A stretch of 42,982 bases of DNA from Alitibacter langaaensis DSM 22999. Lineage in GTDB: Bacteria > Pseudomonadota > Gammaproteobacteria > Enterobacterales > Pasteurellaceae. Position numbers and translations under genes: made by a program. Shown here piece after piece: positions 19,543-28,413 of this stretch. The notes below the pieces were generated by a model. It worked only from the letters and a program-made list of their open reading frames with translations, was not told where the DNA came from and made no database searches. How positions within the stretch are numbered: position 1 is the stretch's first letter; each line of letters opens with the position of its first letter. Location of the stretch: the NCBI RefSeq assembly GCF_003096995.1, contig NZ_QENU01000015.1, positions 1-42,982 of the forward strand. The letters run 5' to 3'.

Positions 19543-20241
19543 ATGAACTATATCGTCTTCCCAACTGCGCAAAATGCAGTAGAGAAAATTGCCCAAGAGT
19601 TTGAGTTGTACAGCCAATTAAATCGCCCCGTGCATATTTCACTTTCGGGCGGTTCAACGCCAAAATTGCTCTTTAAAACTCTTGCTCAAGCGCCTTTTAA
19701 CACTTCGATAAAATGGAAAAACTTGCATTTTTGGTGGGGCGATGATCGAATGGTGCCGCCGCAAGATCCCGAAAGTAATTATGGCGAAGTGCAAAAATTG
19801 TTATTCGATCACATTCAAATCCCCGCGGAAAATATTCATCGCATTCGTGGCGAAGAACCTGTGGAAAGTGAGCTTAAACGCTTTGAACAAGAGCTAAGTG
19901 CGGTCATTTTTGACGGCGTTTTTGATTGGATTATTTTAGGTATGGGCAGCGATGGGCATACCGCGTCTTTATTCCCACATCAAACGAATTTTGCTGATCT
20001 AAATCTTGCCGTCATTGCGAAACATCCTGAAAGCGGACAAATCCGCATTTCAAAAACAGTGAAACTGATTGAACAAGCAAAACGCGTGACTTATTTAGTT
20101 ACAGGCGCAGCAAAAGCAGAGATTTTAAAAGAAATTCAATCAACGCCAGCCGAGCAACTTCCTTACCCAGCCGCAAAAATTAAAGCGAAAAATGGGGTAA
20201 CGGAGTGGTATTTGGATAAAGAAGCGGCAGCGTTATTGTAA
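19543..20241 (+). CDS. pgl: 6-phosphogluconolactonase
   Basis: Pgl hydrolyses 6-phosphogluconolactone to 6-phosphogluconate, the step between Zwf and Gnd. The 232-aa protein is of the DevB/SOL type: SLSGGSTPK near residue 34, FWWGDDRMVPP, and GMGSDGHTASLFP mark the active site. Its stop codon overlaps the ATG of the DUF1304 gene by one base (TAATG), so the two are translationally coupled. An uptake signal (19896-19904) lies inside. Confidence 0.95.
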   Translation: MNYIVFPTAQNAVEKIAQEFELYSQLNRPVHISLSGGSTPKLLFKTLAQAPFNTSIKWKNLHFWWGDDRMVPPQDPESNYGEVQKLLFDHIQIPAENIHRIRGEEPVESELKRFEQELSAVIFDGVFDWIILGMGSDGHTASLFPHQTNFADLNLAVIAKHPESGQIRISKTVKLIEQAKRVTYLVTGAAKAEILKEIQSTPAEQLPYPAAKIKAKNGVTEWYLDKEAAALL

Positions 20242-20609
20242 TGTTGATTGTTGCTTATATTTTGATAACCCTTGTCGCCATTGAGCATTTCTACATAATG
20301 TATTTAGAAATGTTTGCATTAGACAGCTTACAAGCGAGAAAAATATTTAATTTGGATGAACGCGCGGTAAACGATCCTAAAATTAAAGTTTTGTTTGCCA
20401 ATCAAGGGTTATATAACAGATTTCTAGCTGCAGGGATAATTTTTTCCCTTTTTATTCAACAAAGTGCGGTCATTTCTTTCTTTTTATTTTGTGTCATTGT
20501 TGCCGCGATTTATGGTGCAATGAGTACGAAAAATAAAGGAATTTTGCTCAAGCAGGGCGTGCCAGCGGTGTTGGCGATACTTATAAATTTTATTTTACTG
20601 TTTCAGTGA
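20241..20609 (+). CDS. DUF1304 family inner-membrane protein
   Basis: The 122-aa product has four predicted membrane helices and the DUF1304 signature: HFYIMYLEMF near the start, NQGLYNRFLAAG in the middle, and a helix-rich end with KQGVPAVLA. The function of the family is unknown. Its ATG overlaps the pgl stop by one base, so it is expressed with the pentose phosphate genes, but nothing in it suggests an enzyme of that pathway. An uptake signal (20462-20470) lies inside. Confidence 0.83.
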   Translation: MLIVAYILITLVAIEHFYIMYLEMFALDSLQARKIFNLDERAVNDPKIKVLFANQGLYNRFLAAGIIFSLFIQQSAVISFFLFCVIVAAIYGAMSTKNKGILLKQGVPAVLAILINFILLFQ

Positions 20610-20651
20610 AATCTTAGAGTTTTATAAAAATATTATAGAGTTTAAATTACT

Positions 20652-21308
20652 ATGATAAATTTCGATCAAGAGACGATCTTTAAGCTTTTGGGTCTAATAA
20701 TTTCTATTATTACTTTAATTTATTTGGTAAGACGTTTTTATATAGATACATTTAATAAAAAAGAAATTCAGGATTTTGAACAAATTAATAAGTACTTTTT
20801 ATCTGATAAAATTAAAATATTTGATAATGAGCCTCTTTTAATACAAGAGATGTTGTGTAATACGGTATCATACTTTAAGGATACTCCATTTAGTCAAGTT
20901 AAAGAAGTATTAGAAAATAGGAATGTAGGTATTTATGATTTTATCAATCTCAAAAAGCTAAGAAAAATTGGTTACTTAACTACCAGTAATGAAAGAAATA
21001 AAAATTATAAAAATCAAGGAGGTTTTTTGTGGGTTTTGGTATTAATTTTTGTAATTTATATTTTTGCGCTCCCTTTTATTTTAGAATATTATAAAGTTGA
21101 ACTGGTAGCTTATGAATTTTTTCTTTTGGCTTTGGTCTTTATAGGTTTACCTGAAATATATATTTTGTCAAAAATAGATAGGAAGTCCCAGAATAAGAAG
21201 GTTATAGCATGGTATGCAGAAAATGAAGATAGATTAAAACTATCAAAGATAGTACTAATAGGACAAGATAGTAATTTTGAAAATATAAACCCAACTAGGA
21301 GAAATTAA
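20652..21308 (+). CDS. AT-rich membrane protein of unknown function between pgl and gnd
   Basis: The 218-aa product has an N-terminal membrane helix (about 9-26), a soluble stretch of about 100 residues rich in K, N and I, and two more helices (about 126-146 and 150-172), then a basic tail. I recognise no family. Base composition is clearly richer in A and T than in pgl and gnd on either side, there is no uptake signal, and codon choice (ATA, AGA, TTA) differs from the neighbours, so it was probably gained. Its stop is directly followed by the gnd ATG, and its last codons carry the gnd ribosome site (AGGAG at about 21297-21301), so it cannot be lost without care for gnd translation. Confidence 0.72.
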   Translation: MINFDQETIFKLLGLIISIITLIYLVRRFYIDTFNKKEIQDFEQINKYFLSDKIKIFDNEPLLIQEMLCNTVSYFKDTPFSQVKEVLENRNVGIYDFINLKKLRKIGYLTTSNERNKNYKNQGGFLWVLVLIFVIYIFALPFILEYYKVELVAYEFFLLALVFIGLPEIYILSKIDRKSQNKKVIAWYAENEDRLKLSKIVLIGQDSNFENINPTRRN

Positions 21309-22763
21309 ATGTCAACAAAAGGTGATATCGGCGTTATCGGTTTAGCGGTAATGGGCCAGAACTTAATTTTAAATATGAACGACAACGGTTTTAAAGTTGT
21401 TGCTTATAACCGTACTACATCAAAAGTCGATGAGTTTTTACAAGGGCCAGCAAAAGGCACCAATATTATCGGCGCGTATTCGTTAGAAGATTTAGCTGCG
21501 AAACTTGAAAAACCGCGTAAAGTGATGTTAATGGTGCGTGCAGGCGATGTGGTGGATCAATTTATTGACGCGTTATTACCGCACTTAGAGCAAGGCGACA
21601 TCATTATTGACGGCGGTAACTCAAATTATCCTGATTCAAACCGCCGCACAGCAGCATTAGCTGAAAAAGGCATTCGCTTTATCGGCACAGGGGTTTCGGG
21701 CGGTGAAGAAGGCGCTCGTCATGGGCCTTCAATTATGCCAGGTGGTAACATTGAAGCGTGGGAACACGTTAAACCAATTTTACAAGCCATTTCAGCGAAA
21801 ACAGACAAAGGCGAGCCTTGCTGTGACTGGGTGGGCAAAGAAGGTGCGGGCCACTTTGTGAAAATGGTTCACAATGGTATCGAATACGGCGATATGCAAT
21901 TAATTTGTGAAGCGTATCAATTCTTAAAAGACGGCTTAGGTTTAAGCTACGATGAAATGCAAGGCATTTTCCAAGAATGGAAAAAAACCGAGCTAGATAG
22001 CTATTTAATCGACATCACCACAGATATTTTAGGTTATAAAGAAGCGGACGGCACACCGTTAGTGGAGAAAATTTTAGATACCGCTGGGCAAAAAGGCACA
22101 GGAAAATGGACAGGGATCAATGCGTTAGATTTTGGTATTCCATTAACCTTAATCACGGAATCCGTCTTTGCGCGTTGCGTTTCTTCATTTAAAGATCAAC
22201 GTGTGGCAGCATCAAAATTATTCAACAAAAACATTGGCAAAGTAGAAGGCGATAAAAAAGTATGGATTGAAGCAGTGCGTAAAGCGTTACTTGCATCAAA
22301 AATCATTTCTTACGCACAAGGGTTTATGTTAATTCGTGAAGCCTCTGAAAACTTTGGCTGGGATATTAATTATGGCGCGACCGCACTTTTATGGCGTGAG
22401 GGCTGTATTATTCGTAGCCGTTTCTTAGGCAATATTCGTGATGCCTATGAAGCCAACCCAGACCTTGTGTTCTTGGGCTCAGACAGCTACTTCAAAGGTA
22501 TTCTAGAAAACGCGATGGCAGATTGGCGCAAAGTGGTGGCTAAATCTATCGAAGTGGGCATTCCAATGCCGTGTATGGCGTCTGCGATCACATTCTTAGA
22601 CGGTTACACTTCAGCGCGCGTGCCAGCAAACTTGCTCCAAGCACAACGCGACTACTTCGGTGCGCACACTTATGAACGCACAGATAAACCGCGTGGCGAA
22701 TTTTTCCACACTAACTGGACAGGTCGCGGCGGCAATACCGCTTCAACCACTTATGATGTGTAA
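21309..22763 (+). CDS. gnd: 6-phosphogluconate dehydrogenase, decarboxylating
   Basis: Gnd oxidatively decarboxylates 6-phosphogluconate to ribulose 5-phosphate with NADP+. The 484-aa protein has the Rossmann start GVIGLAVMGQNL (8-19), the GTGVSGGEEGARHGP signature (127-140 region), and catalytic K185 in KMVHNGIEY. The long C-terminal helical domain and tail are complete. AGGAG precedes the ATG, within the end of the upstream AT-rich gene. It is the last gene of the zwf-pgl-gnd series; a hairpin and a terminator follow. Confidence 0.97.
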   Translation: MSTKGDIGVIGLAVMGQNLILNMNDNGFKVVAYNRTTSKVDEFLQGPAKGTNIIGAYSLEDLAAKLEKPRKVMLMVRAGDVVDQFIDALLPHLEQGDIIIDGGNSNYPDSNRRTAALAEKGIRFIGTGVSGGEEGARHGPSIMPGGNIEAWEHVKPILQAISAKTDKGEPCCDWVGKEGAGHFVKMVHNGIEYGDMQLICEAYQFLKDGLGLSYDEMQGIFQEWKKTELDSYLIDITTDILGYKEADGTPLVEKILDTAGQKGTGKWTGINALDFGIPLTLITESVFARCVSSFKDQRVAASKLFNKNIGKVEGDKKVWIEAVRKALLASKIISYAQGFMLIREASENFGWDINYGATALLWREGCIIRSRFLGNIRDAYEANPDLVFLGSDSYFKGILENAMADWRKVVAKSIEVGIPMPCMASAITFLDGYTSARVPANLLQAQRDYFGAHTYERTDKPRGEFFHTNWTGRGGNTASTTYDV

Positions 22764-22799
22764 TTCGCTCAAACGAGCATAAGCGAATTATTTCGCTTA
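22761..22799 (+). repeat. Two mutually exclusive hairpins at the end of gnd
   Basis: TAATTCGCT (22761-22769, covering the gnd stop) can pair with AGCGAATTA (22782-22790), while TAAGCGAA (22780-22787) can pair with TTCGCTTA (22792-22799). Both stems are perfect but share the middle arm. Neither has a T-run. Confidence 0.5.
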
Positions 22800-23143
22800 A
22801 AACTTGGCTAAAACAACCGCACTTTGCGTTTTTATTCGCCAATGCGGTTGTTTTGTTTCAGTGAGAATATCAACGTTGCGCCTAAAGTGCGGTCAAATTT
22901 GGCGAGATTTTTTCGATGAAATCGTGTTGAATTTGAACGATAGGCTTGAGTTTTCGGGCTTTAGGTGCAGGGATTTAGATGCAGAAATTTAGGGGATTTT
23001 GTTGATTGCCAACAGCACAATCACCGCCCCAATTTTCGCAAACTTGATAAGCCCACTTTCCCAAGTGATTCTTTTTCAACCTTGATCCGTAAGGCATTTA
23101 GGTTTAAAGTTAAGCCCTTAATCCAAGATAAATAGGAAAGATA
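22764..23143. other. Intergenic region after gnd
   Basis: 380 bp without a gene I can support; a 62-codon frame at 22804-22992 overlaps the terminator stem and looks spurious. It holds the competing hairpins at 22761-22799, the terminator at 22810-22856, uptake signals at 22816-22824 and 22885-22893, and the promoter region for the DUF406 gene, where I find no good hexamers. Confidence 0.6.
22810..22856 (+). terminator. Probable gnd terminator
   Basis: A perfect 12-bp stem (22810-22821 with 22843-22854) closes a 21-base loop and ends in TTTTGTTT. The 5' arm overlaps an uptake signal at 22816-22824. The long loop makes it less certain than the other terminators. Confidence 0.65.
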
Positions 23144-23434
23144 ATGAAAAACGAAACTCCAATTGAATGCGTAGGCTGCAACACTTTAGATGTTGGCTCA
23201 ATTTTAGATAATAGCGAAGTGGTTGCCCCTTTTGAAAAAGTGTATGCCACACAAGCCGATGCAGAACAAGCATTAGCCCAATTAACGCAAAAAGCGCGCG
23301 ATACAGAAAGTGAACCGTGCCAAATCGAAAGCGCAATTAGCGCGGTAGAAGGCGGTTTCTTACTAAAAGCCACCTTCACATTTAGCTGCCAAGCAGAAGT
23401 GGTGATCTTCCAATTAGGCACACGCAATATTTAA
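23144..23434 (+). CDS. YfcZ/YiiS family protein (DUF406)
   Basis: The 96-aa protein belongs to the small YfcZ/YiiS family, of unknown function. Two cysteines in IECVGCNTLDVG at the start and two more later (C59, C81 by count) are typical of the family. AGGAAAG precedes the ATG at good spacing. It is a single gene between the gnd terminator and its own terminator at 23451-23487. Confidence 0.83.
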   Translation: MKNETPIECVGCNTLDVGSILDNSEVVAPFEKVYATQADAEQALAQLTQKARDTESEPCQIESAISAVEGGFLLKATFTFSCQAEVVIFQLGTRNI

Positions 23435-23450
23435 TGATTTCATCGCAAAG

Positions 23451-23487
23451 TGCGATCAGAAATTACAGAATTTCTGATCGCATTTTT
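23451..23487 (+). terminator. Terminator of the DUF406 gene
   Basis: A perfect 14-bp stem (23451-23464 with 23469-23482) and ACAG tetraloop are followed by T5. The 5' arm begins in an uptake signal with one change (AAGTGCGAT). Confidence 0.93.
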
Positions 23488-23644
23488 ATTGTCTCCAAAT
23501 TTCTCGCCTTTCGATCCACTTCTTTCCTAAGTGCGGTCAACTTTCCGTATTTTTTAGCAAAACTCACCAAATTTTGACCGCACTTTAGCGAGTTTTAAGC
23601 TATAATAATCCACATTTTTGAACGAATTTTTTAGGAATCGTAAA

Positions 23645-24553
23645 ATGACAGCAAAATTTAATGTGAAAACCTTCCAAGGAATGATCCTCGCACTTCAAGA
23701 TTACTGGGCAAACGTAGGTTGCACCATTGTTCAGCCATTTGATATGGAAGTGGGAGCAGGGACATCGCATCCAATGACGGCATTACGTGCTATCGGCCCT
23801 GAACCAATGGCTTTTGCTTATGTGCAACCTTCACGCCGCCCAACCGATGGACGTTATGGTGAAAACCCAAATCGCTTACAACATTATTACCAATTTCAAG
23901 TGGTTATCAAACCATCGCCAGACAACATTCAAGAACTTTATCTTGGCTCGCTAAAAATGCTTGGTTTTGATCCAACACAACACGATATTCGTTTTGTGGA
24001 AGATAACTGGGAAAACCCAACGCTTGGTGCGTGGGGATTAGGCTGGGAAGTGTGGCTAAATGGTATGGAAGTGACCCAATTTACCTATTTCCAACAAGTG
24101 GGTGGCTTAGAATGTAAACCTGTTACGGGTGAGGTAACCTACGGTTTAGAACGTTTGGCAATGTATATTCAAGGCGTGGATAGCGTTTATGATCTTGTAT
24201 GGTCTGACGGCCCATTGGGCAAAACCACTTATGGCGATGTTTTCCATCAAAATGAGGTGGAGCAATCCACTTATAATTTTGAATATGCAAACACCGATTT
24301 CTTATTCTACTGCTTTGAGCAATATGAAAAAGAAGCACAATCATTATTGGCATTAGAAAAACCATTACCCCTACCTGCCTACGAACGTATTTTAAAAGCC
24401 GCACACAGTTTTAACTTATTAGATGCACGCAAAGCGATTTCGGTTACAGAACGCCAACGCTATATTTTACGCATTCGTGCCTTAACCAAAGGCGTGGCTG
24501 AAGCCTATTATGCGAGCCGTGAGGCATTAGGTTTTCCGGGCTGCAAAAAATAA
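23645..24553 (+). CDS. glyQ: Glycyl-tRNA synthetase alpha subunit
   Basis: GlyQ is the catalytic subunit of the alpha2beta2 glycyl-tRNA synthetase, activating glycine with ATP. The 302-aa protein (E. coli 303) carries class II motifs; [15 protein letters not shown] near the start and the [12 protein letters not shown] segment are highly conserved. I start at the ATG at 23645 (AGGA upstream), which matches the family start; nine codons earlier is another ATG. Its stop codon lies at the edge of an uptake signal (24552-24560). A TATAAT at 23601-23606 probably belongs to its promoter, though the -35 is unclear. The partner glyS is about 1.5 kb downstream. Confidence 0.96.
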   Translation: MTAKFNVKTFQGMILALQDYWANVGCTIVQPFDMEVGAGTSHPMTALRAIGPEPMAFAYVQPSRRPTDGRYGENPNRLQHYYQFQVVIKPSPDNIQELYLGSLKMLGFDPTQHDIRFVEDNWENPTLGAWGLGWEVWLNGMEVTQFTYFQQVGGLECKPVTGEVTYGLERLAMYIQGVDSVYDLVWSDGPLGKTTYGDVFHQNEVEQSTYNFEYANTDFLFYCFEQYEKEAQSLLALEKPLPLPAYERILKAAHSFNLLDARKAISVTERQRYILRIRALTKGVAEAYYASREALGFPGCKK

Positions 24554-24580
24554 GTGCGGTCAAATTTTAAGGAATTTTAT

Positions 24581-24847
24581 ATGAACAAACCTATTTTATT
24601 TTTCGCAGAAACTTGCCCAGATACAGCACCGTTTGTTGCGGAATTAAAACGATTAAACATTGAATACGAGCCAGTGGAAGTATTGTCTTCATTGGCCAAT
24701 TTTAAACAATTTTTACGCTTGCGTGACAATAATGCCGTTTTTGATGATGCAAAAGCAAATGGCTATGCAGGGCTTCCTGCGTTATTGCTAGAAAATGGTG
24801 ATGTTGTATTAGAAAAGGAAAAATTAAGCGAGTTATTTGCTAAATAA
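24581..24847 (+). CDS. Glutaredoxin-like small protein with a CPDT motif
   Basis: The 88-aa protein resembles a minimal glutaredoxin: beta strand PILFFAET, CPDT active-site-like motif with a single cysteine (C12), PALLLENGD after the expected cis-proline loop, and a C-terminal helix. With only one cysteine it would be monothiol if active. H. influenzae also has small genes between glyQ and glyS. AAGGA lies 8 bp before the ATG at 24581; nine codons earlier is an unsupported start inside the uptake signal. Uptake signals flank it on both sides (24552-24560, 24847-24855). Function not known. Confidence 0.75.
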   Translation: MNKPILFFAETCPDTAPFVAELKRLNIEYEPVEVLSSLANFKQFLRLRDNNAVFDDAKANGYAGLPALLLENGDVVLEKEKLSELFAK

Positions 24848-24888
24848 AGTGCGGTCAATTTTGTAGACATTTTTGAGAGAAGCTAAAT

Positions 24889-25281
24889 ATGGTGGCAGAA
24901 AAACACCTTGTTATTACTGAACAACAATTAGTGAGTGAAATTAGCCAGCTCATTCAAAGTAGTAAACAGCGGGTTGCAGTTGCCGTAAATGCCGAACTCA
25001 CCTTGCTTTATTGGCATATTGGGCAACGAATCAATCAGCATATTCTACAAAATGAGCGTGCCGAATATGGCAAGCAAGTGATTAAAAATTTATCTAAAAG
25101 CCTAACAGAGCAATTTGGGAAGGGGTGGGGACGTTCTCATCTTAATTATTGTGTTAAATTTGCAGACACATTTGGTGATTTGGAAATTGTCCACGCACTG
25201 CGTGGAAAATTAAGTTGGACATACTTTACAAAGCTATTTGTAATTGATGATCCCAAAGTGAATGGCTATGTGAGCTTCTAG
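24889..25281 (+). pseudogene. Truncated DUF1016 (YhcG-like) gene, N-terminal domain only
   Basis: The 130 codons match the N-terminal domain of DUF1016/YhcG proteins, which are normally about 350 aa and end in a PD-(D/E)XK nuclease domain: LLYWHIGQRI, YGKQVIKNLSKSL, FGKGWGRSHLNYCVKFA and LSWTYFTKLFVIDDP are typical. It stops eight codons after DDP, where the full family continues into the second domain, so the nuclease half is missing. YhcG-type proteins often accompany type I restriction loci; none is here. The fragment may still be translated. A 17-bp palindrome (25190-25206) falls inside it. Confidence 0.7.
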
Positions 25282-25540
25282 CGTTATTGTTTGTAAATGA
25301 GCAAGTAACTTTAGATATAACACAGTTTAGCGAGATTGTAGGCTAATGATAAAACAATAAAAATGAGATACTTGCTGGGGGAGTATAGAGATAACCAGAT
25401 TGTATTTGGGATGATATAAGAAAAACTTGTTTCTTAGAATAAACTATCTAAGGATGGTTGGGGCTAGGTGAGAAAGATGCAATTATAGAATAATAAATTA
25501 ATTGATTTTGTAAAATAGACTATAATCTAAGGATGAATAT
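25282..25540. other. AT-rich spacer, probably decayed sequence
   Basis: No intact gene. A short frame at 25272-25346 reads ELLALLFVNEQVTLDITQF and ends after EIVG; it looks like the tail of another lost gene, but I cannot name it. A weak 7-bp hairpin lies at about 25420-25440. The end of the region holds a probable promoter for the lipoprotein gene: TTAATT (25498-25503), 17 bp, TATAAT (25521-25526). Confidence 0.4.
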
Positions 25541-26035
25541 ATGAAGAAAACATTACTAAAATTAGCAGGGGTAAGTGCTATTGGGTTAGTTTTAGCAGGT
25601 TGTAGTGGTTCAACTCCGAATACTAATGGTGGGGCAATTATTAGACAACCAGTACAAGAAGAAAATTGGACAAAGCAACCACTAGAAAATGCTAAATTTT
25701 TAAGACAAGGAATGACAGAAAGTGAGGTTATTCAAATTATGGGAGAACCTATCACACGAGAATTCCAAGGTAGACGTTCAGCGCTACAATGGTGTTCAAC
25801 AGGAACGATTGGGACAGTTAACCCATATGACAGATTTTTATTTGCAGCATTTACTGATGAAAGATTAACTGAAATTAAAAACTTCTCAAATAAAAATGAG
25901 TTTAGGGAAATGTTGGCTCAAGTAGAAAAAAATGGCGGTATTGATTGTTCAAGTTTAATTCAAAATGTACATTGGTTAGATCAAGCCGATAAAATCATTG
26001 AATATAGAACAAGAGATATGGATAGATATCAGTAA
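25541..26035 (+). CDS. Predicted lipoprotein with a SmpA/BamE-like domain
   Basis: The 164-aa product has a lipoprotein signal ending in the lipobox LAGC (C21 lipidated) and S at +2, so outer-membrane sorting is likely. The mature part contains FLRQGMTESEVIQIMGEP, the helix-turn pattern of the SmpA/OmlA/BamE fold, a small beta-lactamase-inhibitor-like domain used in protein-protein contact. It is not BamE itself by context. Two cysteines (in QWCSTG and GIDCSS) might form a disulfide. AAGGA precedes the ATG and TATAAT lies 14 bp before it. The gene is AT-rich compared with glyQ and glyS and has no uptake signal. Confidence 0.75.
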   Translation: MKKTLLKLAGVSAIGLVLAGCSGSTPNTNGGAIIRQPVQEENWTKQPLENAKFLRQGMTESEVIQIMGEPITREFQGRRSALQWCSTGTIGTVNPYDRFLFAAFTDERLTEIKNFSNKNEFREMLAQVEKNGGIDCSSLIQNVHWLDQADKIIEYRTRDMDRYQ

Positions 26036-26056
26036 AATCTTTGTAAGGAATAACCA

Positions 26057-28126
26057 ATGACAACAAAAAACTTCCTCGCCGAGATCGGCACTGAAGAGTT
26101 GCCACCGAAGGCACTCAAAAAATTAGCAACCGCATTTGCGGAGAATGTAGAAAACGAATTAAACCAAGCGAGTTTATCATTCGAGAAAGTGGAATGGTTT
26201 GCAGCACCTCGCCGTTTAGCGGTGAAAGTGTTGGGGTTGGTAACAGCTCAGCCGAGTAAAGAAGTAGAAAAACGCGGCCCTGCTGTGGCGGCTGCGTTTG
26301 ATGCAGAAGGCAAGCCAACCAAAGCGGCAGAAGGTTGGGCGAGAGGCTGCGGCATTCGTGTAGATCAAGCTGATCGTTTAACGACAGATAAAGGTGAATG
26401 GCTTGTTCATCGAGCAGTCATTGAAGGGCAGCCAACGAAGAATCTTTTGCTTAACATTATCAGTAATGCTCTTTCAAAATTGCCTATTCCAAAAACGATG
26501 CGTTGGGGGGATAAAAGCGAGCAATTTGTTCGCCCTGTACATACTGTAACGTTGTTGTTTGGTGATGAATTGATTGAGGGGGAAATTTTAGGTGTGGCGA
26601 GTGATAGAACCATTCGTGGACACCGTTTCTTAGGCAGTCAGGAATTTACAATTGAAAATGCAGATCAATATCCTGAAATTTTAGAGCAAAAAGGCAGCGT
26701 GATCGCTGATTTTGAACGCCGTAAAGCGATTATTTTGGAAAATGCTCAACAAAAAGCCACTGCACTTGGCGGTGTGGCAGATATTGAAGAGAGTCTGCTT
26801 GATGAAGTTACCGCATTGGTGGAATTTCCAAATGTGCTGACGGCAAAATTTGAAGAACGTTTTCTTGCTGTACCTGCGGAAGCCTTAGTTTATACGATGA
26901 AAGGCGATCAGAAATATTTCCCTATTTACGATAAAAATAGCAAATTATTACCGCACTTTATTTTCGTATCAAATATCAATCCACAAGATCCAACCGCGAT
27001 TATTGAAGGGAATGAGAAAGTCGTGCGTCCACGTTTAACAGATGCAGAATTTTTCTTTAAAACAGATTTAAAACAACGTTTGGAAGATAATTTACCACGC
27101 TTAAAAACCGTATTATTCCAACAACAGCTCGGCACGTTATTTGATAAAACAGAGCGTATTGAAAAACTGAGTGGCGAAATTGCCGCTCAAATTGGGGCAG
27201 ATGTTGCGAAAGCGAAACGTGCAGGTTTGCTGTCTAAATGTGATTTAATGACCAATATGGTGTTTGAGTTTACCGATACGCAAGGTGTGATGGGAATGCA
27301 CTATGCACGCCACGATGGTGAAGACGAAGAAGTTGCTGTGGCGTTAAATGAGCAGTATATGCCTCGTTTTGCGGGTGATGCATTGCCACATTCTTTAGTA
27401 GCTTGTTCTGTTGCGTTGGCGGATAAATTAGATACGCTAACGGGCATTTTCGGTATTGGCCAGCATCCGAAAGGAGATAAAGATCCGTTCGCACTACGCC
27501 GTGCTGCGTTAGGTGTGTTGCGGATTATCGTTGAGAAAAAACTGCCGTTAGATTTAGAAAAGCTTGTGCAAAAAAGCAGCGAACTCTTCGGCGATAAATT
27601 AACGAACAGTAATGTAGTTAATGATGTGGTGGATTTTATGCTTGGCCGTTTCCGTGCTTGGTATCAAGATGAAGGCATTGCCGTAGATGTTATTCAAGCT
27701 GTACTTGCTCGCCGCCCAACAAAACCTGCTGATTTTGATGCTCGTGTGCGTGCAGTGGCACATTTCCGCACACTAGATGCAGCAGAAGCTTTAGCCGCAG
27801 CGAATAAACGTGTTAGCAATATTTTGGCGAAAGCTGAGGGTGAAATCTCAACAGAAATTGACCGCACTTTATTGGTGGAAACAGAAGAAAAAGTGCTTGC
27901 AGAACAAGTGATTAGCCTACAAGCTGAGCTTGCGCCGAAATTTGCAAATGGTGAATACCAATTTGCCCTAGATCGTTTAGCAAGTTTGCGTGAAACGGTG
28001 GATAATTTCTTCGAAAAAGTGATGGTTAATGCAGAAGACGAGGCACTTCGCCGCAATCGCCAAGCGATTTTGAATAATTTACGCAACCTGTTCTTACAAG
28101 TGGCGGATATTTCACTTCTACAATAA
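26057..28126 (+). CDS. glyS: Glycyl-tRNA synthetase beta subunit
   Basis: GlyS is the tRNA-binding subunit of the heterotetrameric glycyl-tRNA synthetase. The 689-aa length is exactly that of E. coli. It begins with the conserved [16 protein letters not shown] and has the HD-like region ([10 protein letters not shown]) and the C-terminal anticodon-binding domain. AAGGA precedes the ATG. It normally adjoins glyQ; here three small genes intervene, so it is either transcribed through them or from the lipoprotein promoter. Two uptake signals lie inside and a terminator follows. Confidence 0.97.
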   Translation: MTTKNFLAEIGTEELPPKALKKLATAFAENVENELNQASLSFEKVEWFAAPRRLAVKVLGLVTAQPSKEVEKRGPAVAAAFDAEGKPTKAAEGWARGCGIRVDQADRLTTDKGEWLVHRAVIEGQPTKNLLLNIISNALSKLPIPKTMRWGDKSEQFVRPVHTVTLLFGDELIEGEILGVASDRTIRGHRFLGSQEFTIENADQYPEILEQKGSVIADFERRKAIILENAQQKATALGGVADIEESLLDEVTALVEFPNVLTAKFEERFLAVPAEALVYTMKGDQKYFPIYDKNSKLLPHFIFVSNINPQDPTAIIEGNEKVVRPRLTDAEFFFKTDLKQRLEDNLPRLKTVLFQQQLGTLFDKTERIEKLSGEIAAQIGADVAKAKRAGLLSKCDLMTNMVFEFTDTQGVMGMHYARHDGEDEEVAVALNEQYMPRFAGDALPHSLVACSVALADKLDTLTGIFGIGQHPKGDKDPFALRRAALGVLRIIVEKKLPLDLEKLVQKSSELFGDKLTNSNVVNDVVDFMLGRFRAWYQDEGIAVDVIQAVLARRPTKPADFDARVRAVAHFRTLDAAEALAAANKRVSNILAKAEGEISTEIDRTLLVETEEKVLAEQVISLQAELAPKFANGEYQFALDRLASLRETVDNFFEKVMVNAEDEALRRNRQAILNNLRNLFLQVADISLLQ

Positions 28127-28134
28127 TGATTTCT

Positions 28135-28160
28135 TCCCCAGCTTGACTGGGGAGATTTTT
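28135..28160 (+). terminator. Terminator of glyS
   Basis: TCCCCAG (28135-28141) pairs with CTGGGGA (28147-28153) around CTTGA, followed closely by T5 at 28156-28160. Confidence 0.8.
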
Positions 28161-28332
28161 ATTGGGATTTGGCGAAAATAATGAGTGGTTATCCCATTCA
28201 ATTCAGCAATTTTTTTAGCTCAACAGCAATCACTAAAAGTCGCTTTCAACGCTTTTATCAAAGATTTAGAGCAGTTAAAAGCTCAATAATTTTAAGCCCT
28301 GTTTAATCATGGCTTTCTTGTAAAATCAACCT

Positions 28333-28348
28333 ACGCAAACGATTTCTT
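28333..28348 (+). promoter_or_regulatory. PurR operator in the purL promoter
   Basis: ACGCAAACGATTTCTT matches the PurR consensus ACGCAAACGTTTGCGT in 13 of 16 positions, with the left half perfect, and resembles the E. coli purL box. It ends 17 bp before TATAAT (28366-28371), so bound repressor would cover the -35 region. Confidence 0.8.
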
Positions 28349-28365
28349 TTAATTTTAAATTCCTT

Positions 28366-28371
28366 TATAAT
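28366..28371 (+). promoter_or_regulatory. -10 element of the purL promoter
   Basis: Consensus TATAAT, 42 bp before the purL ATG; the -35 (about 28343-28348) overlaps the PurR box and is weak. Confidence 0.6.
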
Positions 28372-28413
28372 ACCCACGATTTTACCCATTTCTCAATTAC
28401 AAAGGATATTCCT

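Larger units (their letters stand above)
28161..28413. other. Spacer before purL with a possible gene relic
   Basis: No intact gene. Between about 28171 and 28289 two frames join across a T7 run at 28210-28216: one reads EWLSHSIQQFF, the other continues LAQQQSLKVAFNAFIKDLEQ and ends at TAA 28287-28289. Together they look like the C-terminal end of a lost helical protein, which I cannot identify. The rest is the purL control region. Confidence 0.3.

Noticed and set aside
22804-22992. 62-codon plus-strand frame after gnd
   Set aside because: It starts inside the gnd terminator region, covers a stem and an uptake signal, has no ribosome site and no family resemblance.
23529-23585. Inverted uptake signals upstream of glyQ as a terminator
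   Set aside because: The arms are about 40 bases apart and no T-run follows; the DUF406 gene already has a strong terminator at 23451-23487.
25190-25206. 17-bp palindrome TCCACGCACTGCGTGGA in the DUF1016 remnant
   Set aside because: It is in frame with coding sequence and single copy in the window; probably chance, not a site or REP element.
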